From: an uncultured Collinsella sp.
GTDB lineage: Bacteria; Actinomycetota; Coriobacteriia; Coriobacteriales; Coriobacteriaceae
NCBI GenBank assembly: GCA_900757465.1
Contig: CAAENY010000133.1
Coordinates: forward strand, 1 to 47,945
Length of the DNA: 47,945 nucleotides
Reading direction: 5' to 3'
This document shows, piece after piece, positions 33,622 to 42,327 of the stretch. The notes under the pieces were generated by a model. That model saw nothing but the letters and a program-made list of their open reading frames with translations. It ran no database searches and was not told the origin of the DNA. Every line of letters starts with the position of its first letter. Position 1 is the stretch's first letter. The position numbers and the translations under genes were made by a program.

Positions 33622-36345
33622 ATGGCAGCAACGGATATCGAGCGCGGACTCTCGACCGCCGAGGTCGAGGAGCGCATCGCCGCCGGTAAGATCAACCGCA
33701 ACATGGAGCTCAAGACCAAGTCGGTCAAAGAGCTCATCATCGAGAACCTCTGCACGCTGTTCAATTTGATCAACGTGATCTTGGCTTTCCTGGTCATTTT
33801 GACCGGTTCGTTTAAGAATCTGACGTTCCTGTTCGTGGTGTTCTTGAACACCGCTATCGGCGTCATTCAGTCCATGCGTTCCAAGAAGATGGTCGATAAG
33901 CTCACGCTTCTGACCTCTAAGAAGGCCATCGCGGTGCGCGACGGTGACGAGGTGGAGCTCGACTTGGACCAGATCGTGCTCGACGACATCATCCGCCTGG
34001 GGCGCGGCGATCAGATTCCCGCTGACGCCGTGGTGGTTTCGGGCGAGGCGCTCGTGAACGAGAGCCTGCTGACGGGCGAGAGCGACCTTATTAAGAAACA
34101 GCCCGGTTCCGAGCTCATGAGCGGCAGCTTTATCGACTCGGGCCTGCTGCGCGCCCGCGTGATCCATGTCGGCGCCGACAACTACGTGGCCAAAATTAAT
34201 AACGAGGCCAAGTACGTCAAAAAGGTCAATTCCGAGATCATGAACGCGCTTAACGCCATCGTGCGCTTTGCGAGCATCATCATGATCCCGCTCGGTTTGG
34301 CGTTGTTTGCCTCGAGTGTGAGCGAGCTGTGGGATGCCGCGGGAACCCCGGGCGATAGCGCACTTTCGTGGTGCTTCTCCGAGCTGCTGGCTGGCCATGT
34401 GCCTTCGTCGGCGCTGCTGTCCACGGTGGGCGCCCTGCTGGGCATGATCCCGCAAGGCCTGGTGCTGCTGACCTCGTCGGTGCTCGCCATCGCCACGGTG
34501 CGCCTGGCCCGCCGCAAGGTGCTGGCGCAGCAGCTCTACTGCATCGAGACGCTTGCTCGCGTCGACGTGCTGTGCCTGGACAAGACGGGCACCATCACGT
34601 CGGGCCGCATGGAGGTCGAGGGCACGTATCCGCTGCCGGTTGAGGGCGTGAGCTTAGGCGCCGGCTCCGACGAGGCGACCGTTCCCGTCGATACCACGGT
34701 GCTTGATTTTGCGCTGGCTAACGTCGCGCGTGCGACTTCGGCCGATGCCAACGAGACCTGCCAGGCGCTTCTCAACTATTACGCCGATCGCCCGGTCGAG
34801 GTGTCTGAGCCGCTGTCGGTCATTCCGTTCTCGTCGTCTAAAAAATGGAGTGGCGCTTCGTTTGCGCAGGGTTCCTATGTGATGGGTGCGGCGCAGTTTG
34901 TGCTCTCTGATCGTGTGTTTTCTCAGGTCGAGAACCGTGTCGCCGAGCTTGCCGATACCTGCCGCGTGCTCGTGGTGGCGCGCGTGGACGGCTTTACGCC
35001 CGATGGCGATATGGTGGGCGAGGCCGAGCCCGTGGGCTTTGTGACCATCCGTGACGAGATTCGTACCTCAGCGGCCGAGACCATCGGCTACTTTAACGAG
35101 CAGGGCGTGACCCTCAACGTGATCAGTGGCGACGACCCGCGTACGGTGTCGTCGATCGCGCGCGTGGTGGGCGTGCCGGGGGCGGACGCTTATGTGGACG
35201 CCACGACGCTCGATACGCCGGCCAAGCTCGATGCCGCAGTGGACCGCTACCATGTCTTTGGTCGTGTGACCCCTCAGCAGAAGCGCGAGCTCGTGCAGGC
35301 GCTCAAGCGCCGCGAGCACACCGTGGCCATGACGGGCGACGGCGTCAACGACGTGCTGGCGCTCAAGGAGGCCGACTGCTCCGTGGCCATGGCGGCCGGC
35401 TCCGATGCCGCGCGCAACGTGGCCGAGATCGTGCTGGTCGACAACGACTTTGCCTCGATGCCCGCCGTGGTGGCCGAGGGCCGTCGCTCCATCAACAACC
35501 TGCAGCGTTCGGCCTCGCTGTTCCTGACCAAGACGCTGTTCTCGATGGGCCTGGCGGCGCTGTGCATCGCGCTGCCGCCGTACCCCTTCGAGCCCATCCA
35601 GATGACGCTCATTAACTTCTTCTGCATCGGCGCGCCGGGCTTTGTGTTGGGCCTGGAGCCCAACAATGCTCGCGTGAAGGGGTCGTTCCTGACGAACGTG
35701 CTCAAGCGGGCACTGCCGGCGTCGATTGCGGTCATTTTGGCTGCGGCGCTCGATATCTTTGTGGCGCGCGTGTTTGGTTTTAGCCAGCTCACGCTGTCTA
35801 CGATGTGCCTGCTTACGTCGTGCGCGGCGAGCGTCAGCCTGATCTGGCGCATCTCGCAGCCTCTCACGCCCTTACGTGTGGTGCTCTTTGTGTTTGTGGT
35901 CGCCGGCATCTTGGTGGGCGTAATCGGATTCCCGGAGCTGCTGTCTATTGCCAACCTGTCGATGGGCCAGATGGTTATCTTGGCTGTCATCGTGGTCTTT
36001 ACCTGCTCGGTGTTCTTTAAGCTCGCCACGATGATGGATTCGCTCAAGCCGCGTCGTCGTCATGCCGCAACTGGCTTTGGCCGCGGTGTGCGCGTCCACC
36101 TGGGTCGCGGTGGCGGCAAGGTGAGCTCGACGGGTTCGACGGCCGAGCGTTTTGCCAAGCGCTTCGCCGCCGACATGGCGCAGCGCCGCGAAGATCGTAC
36201 CGCTCGCGAGGCCGAGGCCCGCGCACTCGAGGGCGTGGCCCAGGCCCAGCCCAAGAAAAAGAGGAGTACCGGAGCCAAGCGCTCTCGTGTGACCAAGTCC
36301 GCCCAAGGCATCAAAGTCTCGATGCCAAGCAAAAAGAAGAAGTAA
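33622..36345 (+). CDS. Cation-translocating P-type ATPase (CtpE/PacL-like)
   Basis: The 907-residue P-type ATPase has an actuator motif (NESLLTGESDLI), phosphorylation site LCLDKTGTIT, nucleotide-domain FSSSKKWSGASF, the P-domain hinge MTGDGVNDVLALKEADCSVAMA, and about ten membrane helices. Most similar in layout to mycobacterial CtpE-like pumps; likely cations are Ca2+, Mg2+ or Mn2+. The fourth-helix metal site reads MIPQGLVLLTS, with Gln where PEGL is usual. The C-terminus carries an unusual Lys/Arg-rich tail of about 100 residues (ending SMPSKKKK). ATG 33622 is favoured with GGGAC upstream; GTG 33607 and ATG 33610 are alternatives. No metal riboswitch is visible upstream. Confidence 0.9.
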   Translation: MAATDIERGLSTAEVEERIAAGKINRNMELKTKSVKELIIENLCTLFNLINVILAFLVILTGSFKNLTFLFVVFLNTAIGVIQSMRSKKMVDKLTLLTSKKAIAVRDGDEVELDLDQIVLDDIIRLGRGDQIPADAVVVSGEALVNESLLTGESDLIKKQPGSELMSGSFIDSGLLRARVIHVGADNYVAKINNEAKYVKKVNSEIMNALNAIVRFASIIMIPLGLALFASSVSELWDAAGTPGDSALSWCFSELLAGHVPSSALLSTVGALLGMIPQGLVLLTSSVLAIATVRLARRKVLAQQLYCIETLARVDVLCLDKTGTITSGRMEVEGTYPLPVEGVSLGAGSDEATVPVDTTVLDFALANVARATSADANETCQALLNYYADRPVEVSEPLSVIPFSSSKKWSGASFAQGSYVMGAAQFVLSDRVFSQVENRVAELADTCRVLVVARVDGFTPDGDMVGEAEPVGFVTIRDEIRTSAAETIGYFNEQGVTLNVISGDDPRTVSSIARVVGVPGADAYVDATTLDTPAKLDAAVDRYHVFGRVTPQQKRELVQALKRREHTVAMTGDGVNDVLALKEADCSVAMAAGSDAARNVAEIVLVDNDFASMPAVVAEGRRSINNLQRSASLFLTKTLFSMGLAALCIALPPYPFEPIQMTLINFFCIGAPGFVLGLEPNNARVKGSFLTNVLKRALPASIAVILAAALDIFVARVFGFSQLTLSTMCLLTSCAASVSLIWRISQPLTPLRVVLFVFVVAGILVGVIGFPELLSIANLSMGQMVILAVIVVFTCSVFFKLATMMDSLKPRRRHAATGFGRGVRVHLGRGGGKVSSTGSTAERFAKRFAADMAQRREDRTAREAEARALEGVAQAQPKKKRSTGAKRSRVTKSAQGIKVSMPSKKKK

Positions 36346-36399
36346 CTACGCGCCCTGGCGATGTTGAATTGGTGCCTTGCTCCTGTGTGGCCGTGGCGA

Positions 36400-36408
36400 T
36401 GTTATGCT
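36400..36408 (+). promoter_or_regulatory. Putative extended -10 promoter
   Basis: TGTTATGCT fits the TGnTATnnT extended -10 form and lies about 40 bases before the GTG of the zinc-ribbon gene. No clear -35. Confidence 0.4.
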
Positions 36409-36448
36409 CTAACCTCGATTGTTTGAATTGCTTCGAAAAGAGGATGCC

Positions 36449-37591
36449 GTGATTTGCCCGCATTGCCTTAAGACTATCGAGGACGGCGCCTCGTTCTGCC
36501 CCTACTGTAACGCCTATGTGGGTCCGGGCGATGGTCCCGAGCACACCGAGTTCGTGTTCTGTGAGGGCTGCGGTGCCCGTCTTTCTCCGCATGATCGTAC
36601 GTGCCCCAAATGCGGACGCCCCGCTCCGGGTATCCTCTCCGAGGACGCTGCCGCATCCGATCTGGCTGCGGGCCGCACGGCGGGTTTTCCGCGCCTAACG
36701 CAAGAGCAGATCGATACTGAGGTGCCTCATGCGCCGGCCTCTGCCGCTGCGGTGCTTTCGGACGCCGCCGACCCCAATGAGACCTGCGTGCTGCCGGCTT
36801 TCGATAAGGATTTCGGTATTCCCAAGGTCGATATTCCCACGCCGGTTTCCCTGCACGACGATGCTCAAAAACCCAAGCGCAAGGTGCATCCCGACGAGGA
36901 CGCCTATCACAAGCACAAGCGTCATATCCCTAAGCCGCTCATCGTCATCGCGGTCCTTGCCGTCGTTTGCGGCGGTGCCTATTGGTTCGTGACGACCGAT
37001 CCCATGGGTGTCATGCCTGGCTTCTACGACCAGTTTGGCCAGGCTGCGCAGACGACCTTCCCCACGCGCCAAAAGGGCGAGGCGACTGAGGACGATACCA
37101 AGCAAGACGATTCTGCCGAGGTGGTCCAGGAAGAAACCGTGCTCACCGATGATCAGCTCTATACCAGGCTCGACGGTCTGTATCAGACCATCGTGTCCTA
37201 CGGTGACGAGGATCAGATTGGCGAGGTCATCGATTCCTTTAACAACGGCTATCTCCGAACGCCGCTGTCCACCCGTCAGGAGCTGTCGCAGAGTGCCTAC
37301 GCCCTGCGCGACCAGATCAAAAAGACGCAAGATGAGCTCAACAACCTTAAGTACCAGGACGATACGGTCTATGCGGATGACATCGCCCACTTAAAGCAGC
37401 TTGCCGAGTGGATGTACGAGCGCGTCGACGTGATCTGCCAGAGCTGGGACATCTCGCTGGCCATTCCCGATGGCGAGTCGATGAGTTCCCACCAAAGCGA
37501 GATCCTGGCGCCCATCGCACAGGGCGGCAACAGCGCGCTGAATCAGTACGACGCCAACGTGGGCTCCTGGAAGCCGCAGCAGCGTTCCTAA
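36449..37591 (+). CDS. Zinc-ribbon membrane protein of unknown function
   Basis: The 380-residue protein opens with two zinc-ribbon-type cysteine pairs: CPHC/CPYC (about residues 3-22) and CEGC/CPKC (about 40-60). A disordered acidic stretch follows, then one membrane helix near 170-190 (PLIVIAVLAVVCGGAYWFV), and an extracytoplasmic part rich in charged helices (LYTRLDGLYQTIVSYGDED). The likely topology is cytoplasmic ribbons with an outside sensor-like domain. GTG 36449 has AAAGAGG upstream; an extended ATG 36419 lacks a ribosome site and adds residues before the ribbon. Function unknown; a role in protein interaction or envelope sensing is only a guess. Confidence 0.75.
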   Translation: MICPHCLKTIEDGASFCPYCNAYVGPGDGPEHTEFVFCEGCGARLSPHDRTCPKCGRPAPGILSEDAAASDLAAGRTAGFPRLTQEQIDTEVPHAPASAAAVLSDAADPNETCVLPAFDKDFGIPKVDIPTPVSLHDDAQKPKRKVHPDEDAYHKHKRHIPKPLIVIAVLAVVCGGAYWFVTTDPMGVMPGFYDQFGQAAQTTFPTRQKGEATEDDTKQDDSAEVVQEETVLTDDQLYTRLDGLYQTIVSYGDEDQIGEVIDSFNNGYLRTPLSTRQELSQSAYALRDQIKKTQDELNNLKYQDDTVYADDIAHLKQLAEWMYERVDVICQSWDISLAIPDGESMSSHQSEILAPIAQGGNSALNQYDANVGSWKPQQRS

Positions 37592-37629
37592 AATTAGTTC
37601 GCCATAGTCGGCATAACCTACGTGCGCAA

Positions 37630-37659
37630 TTGATGTAAGCGCATGCTTATTGCTACAAT
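37630..37659 (+). promoter_or_regulatory. Promoter of the cyclophilin gene
   Basis: TTGATG (37630-37635) and TACAAT (37654-37659) are 18 bases apart and lie about 40 bases before the ATG. Confidence 0.6.
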
Positions 37660-37698
37660 TCGTACAAATATGCTTTAAACGCACGAGGAAGGAACCAC

Positions 37699-38241
37699 AT
37701 GTTTGGTTTTAAGAAAGAGCTCTACACGCCCGAGTATCAGCTTGCCGGCGACGAGTGCGCCGTTATCGAGACGTCGAAGGGTACCATCAAGGTCAAGTTT
37801 GACGGCGAGGGCGCTCCCATTCATGTCGCGAACTTCTGCGAGCTTTCCACGATGGGCTTCTATGATGGCCTTAAGTTCCATCGCTATGTGCCCGGTTTTG
37901 TCATCCAGGGCGGCGACCCCAATACCCGCGACATGTCCGGCGCCGACGTTGCTGCCGGTCTTGAGGGCCCCGACGGCATGCCCGGTACCGGTGGCCCCGG
38001 CTACTGCATCAAGGGCGAGTTTGCCACCAATCCGCGCAACAGCCATGTCGATGGTGCCCTTGCCATGGCACGCTCCATGGACCCCGATTCCGCGGGTTCG
38101 CAGTTCTACTTCTGCCTGGGTGCCCAGCATAACCTCGATTCCGGTTACACCGTCTTTGGTACCACGGTCGAGGGTCTCGATGTGATTTCGCAGCTGCGTG
38201 CCGGCGACGAGATCGTCCATGTCGAGATCGTTCACGAGTAA
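37699..38241 (+). CDS. Cyclophilin-type peptidyl-prolyl cis-trans isomerase
   Basis: The 180-residue single-domain cyclophilin speeds proline isomerisation during folding. Family motifs are GFYDGLKFHRYVPGFVIQGG with the catalytic Arg, FATNPRNSHVDGALAMA, and GSQFYFCLGAQHNLDSGYTV. An N-terminal extension (MFGFKKELYTPEYQL) has no signal peptide, so it should be cytoplasmic. ATG 37699 follows GAGGAAGGA. The next gene starts 11 bases after the stop, so the two are likely one transcript. Confidence 0.95.
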   Translation: MFGFKKELYTPEYQLAGDECAVIETSKGTIKVKFDGEGAPIHVANFCELSTMGFYDGLKFHRYVPGFVIQGGDPNTRDMSGADVAAGLEGPDGMPGTGGPGYCIKGEFATNPRNSHVDGALAMARSMDPDSAGSQFYFCLGAQHNLDSGYTVFGTTVEGLDVISQLRAGDEIVHVEIVHE

Positions 38242-38252
38242 AGGGGACTTCC

Positions 38253-39557
38253 TTGAATAGCCAGCTGATCCAACAGGGCCGCGCCGCTTACCGCGCGGGT
38301 GATTTTTCCGCTGCAGCCCAGATGCTTGGGGCGGCAAAAACTCCCGATGAGATTATGGGCGAGGCCGATCACCTTCGTGGCAACGCCTTGATGCATTTGG
38401 GCATGTATGCCGAGGCCGCCGAGGCCTACGCCGCCGCCCTCAACGACGGCACCTACGGCAAGCGCGGCGCGCTGCTCACCAACCGCGGTAAGGCGCTTGC
38501 CGCCGTGGGCGACTACACGACGGCCGCTCAGGCGTTCTCTGCTGCTACGCAGGATGCTTCTTATGCCACGCCGTTCAAGGCCTATCTGGGCTTGGGTAAC
38601 GCGCTGTTCCAGTCGGGCGACTATGCCAACGCGGGTACTGCTTTCCGTCAGGCTGCCATCGACGGCGCCAATCCGGCTCCTGCCGCCGCACTCGGCGAGC
38701 TCGGTCGTTGCTTCATTAAGCTCGGCCGTCCGGCGGATGCCGTGGAGACCTACCGCACGGCTATCGACTTTGCCGGTCCCCGTGACGACACGCGTGCGCT
38801 CAACGCCGGCATGGGTCAGGCGCTTTCTGCCGCCGGCCGTCCCTCCGACGCACTCGACGCCTTTAACGCCGCTACTGCCGATGGCATCTACCAGCTCACC
38901 TCCGAGCAGGCCGATGAGCTTGCCCGCGTGCACGATTCGCTTGCCGCGCTGTCTGCCCAGACGGCTATGGCCACGGCTCCGGCGCCCGCGATGGACGCTC
39001 CTGCCGTCGATCCGCTCGATCCTACGGGCGCGACCGGTCAGTTTATGCCCGATCCCTCGGACACCGGCTTCTTTACGCTGTCCGAGTCCGAGATGGTCCA
39101 GCAGGACCGTCAGGATCGTAAGCAGGCCAAGGTTCGTCGCCGCCATCGCCACACGGGTCTCAAAGTCTTCATCGTGCTGCTTCTGCTCATTTTGATCGCC
39201 GCGGGCGGTCTGGGCTTTGCCTACACGCGCGGCTTTGGCTTCCCGTCTCAGGAGTCTGTCGTTACCGATCTGTTCCAGGCTGCCGGCGACGGTGACACCG
39301 CAAAGGCCGAGTCTTGCCTGGCCTCGAGCCTGTCCGAGGACGCCAAGTCGATGATCATCTCCTCGATTCCGCAGGGGGCCACCGTGTCCGTCGAGGGCAT
39401 GGATCAGTCCATGACCGAGACGACCGCCAAGGTGAAGGCATCGCTGTCCAAGGGAGGCGAGCAGGAGTACACCGTCAAATTCGTGCGCTCCGACAACCAT
39501 ATCGGCTGGGCCGTTTCCTCGCTCGATATGGATTTCTCGGCTGCTGACAACCAGTAG
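38253..39557 (+). CDS. TPR-repeat membrane protein
   Basis: The 434-residue protein has at least five tetratricopeptide-like helical repeats in residues 5 to about 225 (for example AAYRAGDFSAAAQML, ALFQSGDYANAGTAF, CFIKLGRPADAVETY). A low-complexity linker, one membrane helix near 305-325 (FIVLLLLILIAAGGLGFAY) and a ~100-residue C-terminal domain outside the membrane follow. The C-terminal part resembles DUF4878-like lumen/NTF2-like domains but is not certain. The start is TTG 38253 with AAGGGGA upstream. It sits between the cyclophilin and mreB genes and may be an envelope-assembly scaffold; this is inference. Confidence 0.8.
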   Translation: MNSQLIQQGRAAYRAGDFSAAAQMLGAAKTPDEIMGEADHLRGNALMHLGMYAEAAEAYAAALNDGTYGKRGALLTNRGKALAAVGDYTTAAQAFSAATQDASYATPFKAYLGLGNALFQSGDYANAGTAFRQAAIDGANPAPAAALGELGRCFIKLGRPADAVETYRTAIDFAGPRDDTRALNAGMGQALSAAGRPSDALDAFNAATADGIYQLTSEQADELARVHDSLAALSAQTAMATAPAPAMDAPAVDPLDPTGATGQFMPDPSDTGFFTLSESEMVQQDRQDRKQAKVRRRHRHTGLKVFIVLLLLILIAAGGLGFAYTRGFGFPSQESVVTDLFQAAGDGDTAKAESCLASSLSEDAKSMIISSIPQGATVSVEGMDQSMTETTAKVKASLSKGGEQEYTVKFVRSDNHIGWAVSSLDMDFSAADNQ

Positions 39558-39579
39558 TGACCTTATGGGATTTAGCTTT

Positions 39580-39612
39580 GCCCGGCGCTTCACCGCAAGT
39601 GAGGTGCCGGGC
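39580..39612 (+). terminator. Long hairpin between the TPR gene and mreB
   Basis: GCCCGGCGCTTCAC (39580-39593) pairs with GTGAGGTGCCGGGC (39599-39612), 14 bp with two G.U, around CGCAA. Only a short U tract follows, so termination may be partial. Confidence 0.55.
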
Positions 39613-39672
39613 TTGCGCTAGTATGATGAGCTAGTAGTTTTCCAGCAATCATCCAACACATCAGGAGTTGCG

Positions 39673-40716
39673 TTGTTTTCTTTGATGGATATGTTCTTCG
39701 GTAGCTATGCGGGCGATCTTGCCATCGACCTCGGCACCGCCAATACGCTTGTCTCCGTGCGCGGCAAGGGCATCGTCATTCGCGAGCCCTCTGTAGTCGC
39801 CATCGACAAGAACGACGAGCGCATCCTGGCGGTCGGTATCGAGGCAAAGCGCATGCTCGGCCGTACACCCGGCAACATCGTGGCAGTTCGTCCCCTGAAA
39901 GACGGCGTCATCGCCGACTTCGACGTTACCGAGGCCATGCTTCGCTACTTTATCGACAAGGCGTCCGAGAAGCGCTATCCGTGGACTCCGCGTCCGCGTG
40001 TTGTCGTCTGCGTTCCCTCCGGCGTCACGTCGGTCGAGAAGCGCGCTGTCTTTGAGGCCACGATCCAGGCCGGTGCCCGCCAGGCCTATCTGATCGAAGA
40101 GCCCATGGCTGCCGCTATCGGCGCCGACCTGCCCGTCGAGGAGCCCACCGGCTCCATGGTCATCGACATCGGTGGTGGTACCACCGAGGTTGCCGTTATC
40201 GCTATGGGCGGTATCGTCGTCTCGCAGTCCATCCGTATTGCCGGTGACGAGTTCGACCAGGCCATCCTCACGCACGTTCGAGATGCCTACAACCTGGCCA
40301 TCGGCGAGCGTACGGCAGAGGACATCAAGATCAAGGTCGGCTCCGCCGTGCCGCTCAAGGACGAGCTCGATGTCGAGGTCAACGGCCGCGACGTGATCAC
40401 CGGTCTGCCCAAGACCGTGCGCATCGAGAGCGAGGAGATTCGTCGCGCACTCAACAAGCCGCTCGACGAGATGGCCAAGGCCGTCAAGGACGCACTCGAC
40501 GCTACGCCTCCCGATCTTGCCTCGGACCTTATGTACTACGGCATTTTGCTGACCGGTGGCGGCGCGCTGCTTCGCGGTCTCGACGTGCGCCTGCGCGATG
40601 AGACTGGCGTTTCGGTCAACGTTAGCCCCACGGCGCTCGATAACGTTGTTAACGGCTGTGCCCGCGTGCTCGAGGCCAATGCGTTTGATGGCGGCTTCGT
40701 CCAGACCAATGCTTAA
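39673..40716 (+). CDS. mreB: Rod-shape-determining protein MreB
   Basis: The 347-residue actin homologue forms membrane-bound filaments that guide side-wall synthesis. Motifs include DLAIDLGTANTLVSV (phosphate 1), IEEPMAAAIGADLPV, SMVIDIGGGTTEVAVIA (phosphate 2), GDEFDQAI and LTGGGALLRGLD (adenosine). The N-terminal MFSLMDMFFGSYAGD is a short hydrophobic anchor. The start is TTG 39673, selected by AGGAG (39663-39667). It opens the elongasome operon mreB-mreC-mreD-mrdA-rodA. Confidence 0.98.
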   Translation: MFSLMDMFFGSYAGDLAIDLGTANTLVSVRGKGIVIREPSVVAIDKNDERILAVGIEAKRMLGRTPGNIVAVRPLKDGVIADFDVTEAMLRYFIDKASEKRYPWTPRPRVVVCVPSGVTSVEKRAVFEATIQAGARQAYLIEEPMAAAIGADLPVEEPTGSMVIDIGGGTTEVAVIAMGGIVVSQSIRIAGDEFDQAILTHVRDAYNLAIGERTAEDIKIKVGSAVPLKDELDVEVNGRDVITGLPKTVRIESEEIRRALNKPLDEMAKAVKDALDATPPDLASDLMYYGILLTGGGALLRGLDVRLRDETGVSVNVSPTALDNVVNGCARVLEANAFDGGFVQTNA

Positions 40717-40737
40717 TTTCCAAAAGGTGGATTCCAT

Positions 40738-41736
40738 TTGGCACGATCTTCGGGTTTCTCCACAAATCTGAATACCAAGCGACAATCAACGGGTATGCGC
40801 CCGTTGATTGTTTTCAGCCTGATTTCGGTGTTGCTGCTCACGTTTTACATCCGTGAGGGCGAGGCAGGGCCGATTCATGCCGTGCGTTCGGGCGTGACGA
40901 CGATTACCTCGCCGATACGCTTTGTGGGCTCGGCTGTGGCGGCTCCCTTCAATGCGATCGGCAACGTGTTCTCTAACCTTACGGCGTCGCAGGACACGCT
41001 TGACGAGCTTAAGAAGCAAAATGAGGAGCTGACCTCTAAGGTCGCCGAGCTCTCCGAGGCCCAAAAGACTGCTGAGCGTCTGGAGGGGCTGGTCGGCCTG
41101 CAGTCGACCTACAACCTCAAATCGACCGCAGCTCGTATCGTTGGTGCCTCGGGCGATGCCTGGACTTCGACCGTAACCATCGATAAGGGTTCTGCCGACG
41201 GCCTTACCATCAACATGCCTGTGACGAGTTCGGCCGGTGTTATCGGCCAGATTATCGAAGTCTCGGCCAAGACGTCCACCGTGCGCCTGATTGGCGACGA
41301 GAACTCGGGCGTGTCCGCCATGGTGCAGGACACGCGAGCCCAGGGCATGCTGCAGGGTCAGGCTGACGGCACGCTGCGTCTTGAGTACGTGAGCGTCGAC
41401 TCCGACGTTAAGGTTGGCGACATCATCGTGACCTCTGGCATCGGCGGTGTGTTCCCCAAGGGCCTTCCGCTTGGCACCGTTTCGTCGGTTGAGAAATCGG
41501 CAAACGACGTGTACTACACCATTGTGGTGCGCGCTCAGACCACGGCCGAGAACAACGAGGAGGTGCTGGTCATCACCTCGCTGACCGACGAACAGTCGGC
41601 CTCGGATGAGGATGTGAGCGCGGCCAACAGCACGCCGCAGGGAACGTCGCGCGATGCTGCGACCAAGACGAAGGACGAGAGCTCGGATGACAGTTCCGAC
41701 ACGTCCGAGACGACCGATTCTGGCTCGAGCGAATAG
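40738..41736 (+). CDS. mreC: Rod-shape-determining protein MreC
   Basis: The 332-residue protein has one N-terminal membrane helix (PLIVFSLISVLLLTFYI, about 23-39), a coiled coil near 75-110 (TLDELKKQNEELTSKVAELSE), and the beta-barrel core with GQIIEVSAKTSTVRLIGD, DVKVGDIIVTSGIGGVFPKGLPLG. It links MreB, MreD and PBP2 outside the membrane. The C-terminal ~60 residues are a Ser/Asp/Thr-rich low-complexity tail. The start is TTG 40738 with AAAGGTGG upstream. It follows mreB by 21 bases. Confidence 0.96.
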   Translation: MARSSGFSTNLNTKRQSTGMRPLIVFSLISVLLLTFYIREGEAGPIHAVRSGVTTITSPIRFVGSAVAAPFNAIGNVFSNLTASQDTLDELKKQNEELTSKVAELSEAQKTAERLEGLVGLQSTYNLKSTAARIVGASGDAWTSTVTIDKGSADGLTINMPVTSSAGVIGQIIEVSAKTSTVRLIGDENSGVSAMVQDTRAQGMLQGQADGTLRLEYVSVDSDVKVGDIIVTSGIGGVFPKGLPLGTVSSVEKSANDVYYTIVVRAQTTAENNEEVLVITSLTDEQSASDEDVSAANSTPQGTSRDAATKTKDESSDDSSDTSETTDSGSSE

Positions 41737-41747
41737 GGGGCATGTCC

Positions 41748-42314
41748 ATGGATCTACACGAGCAGGGGATGAGCTCCCGCACGTTTGTGATCGCCGCCAT
41801 CGTGTGCGTGCTGCTGCAGGCAGGCCTGGCACCGCAGATCTCCATTGCGGGTGGTCGCGTCAACTTCATGATTATCCTGGTGTGCCTAAGCGTGTTCTCG
41901 GGTGACCCGACCCGTGCCGTCGTGTGCGGTTTTTGCAGCGGCTTGTTCTATGACCTGTCCGCTGCCGTGCCGGTGGGCGTTATGTCGCTCCTGCTGACCG
42001 TGGGTTCTTTTGCCCTGGTGCACAGCGCCGTCGGTCAGACGGGCGGTACCCCGAGTGCGCGCGGCGTCACTGTGGGCGCCTTCGCGCTCGTCATTAATGT
42101 GATTTACAGCATCATCTTGCTGTTTATGGGTTTGGAGACGAGCTTTGTCGTGGCGATCTTCGGCCATGCGCTGCCGTCCTCGATCCTGACGGGTCTGGTT
42201 GCCATTCCGTTTTTGATGTCCGGCGTCGTGCCACAGTCCGGCTATGGATTCTCCGCACGTGGCGGACGCCAGACGGGTATGCGCTTTAAGCCCAAGACCC
42301 GCAAGCTCAAATAG
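41748..42314 (+). CDS. mreD: Rod-shape-determining protein MreD
   Basis: The ~188-residue membrane protein has five hydrophobic segments and a Lys/Arg-rich C-terminus (MRFKPKTRKLK). Position between mreC and the PBP2 gene plus its topology identify it, as MreD sequences diverge strongly. The conserved region GFCSGLFYDLSAAVPVGVMS is typical. ATG 41748 is chosen because GGGGG lies seven bases upstream; ATG 41742 is too close. MreD helps activate PBP2-RodA together with MreC. Confidence 0.93.
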   Translation: MDLHEQGMSSRTFVIAAIVCVLLQAGLAPQISIAGGRVNFMIILVCLSVFSGDPTRAVVCGFCSGLFYDLSAAVPVGVMSLLLTVGSFALVHSAVGQTGGTPSARGVTVGAFALVINVIYSIILLFMGLETSFVVAIFGHALPSSILTGLVAIPFLMSGVVPQSGYGFSARGGRQTGMRFKPKTRKLK

Positions 42315-42327
42315 GGGAGGCCCGTAG

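Noticed and set aside
38232..39593. Long minus-strand open frame opposite the TPR gene
   Set aside because: Antisense of a clear TPR coding region; no domain pattern in the translation.
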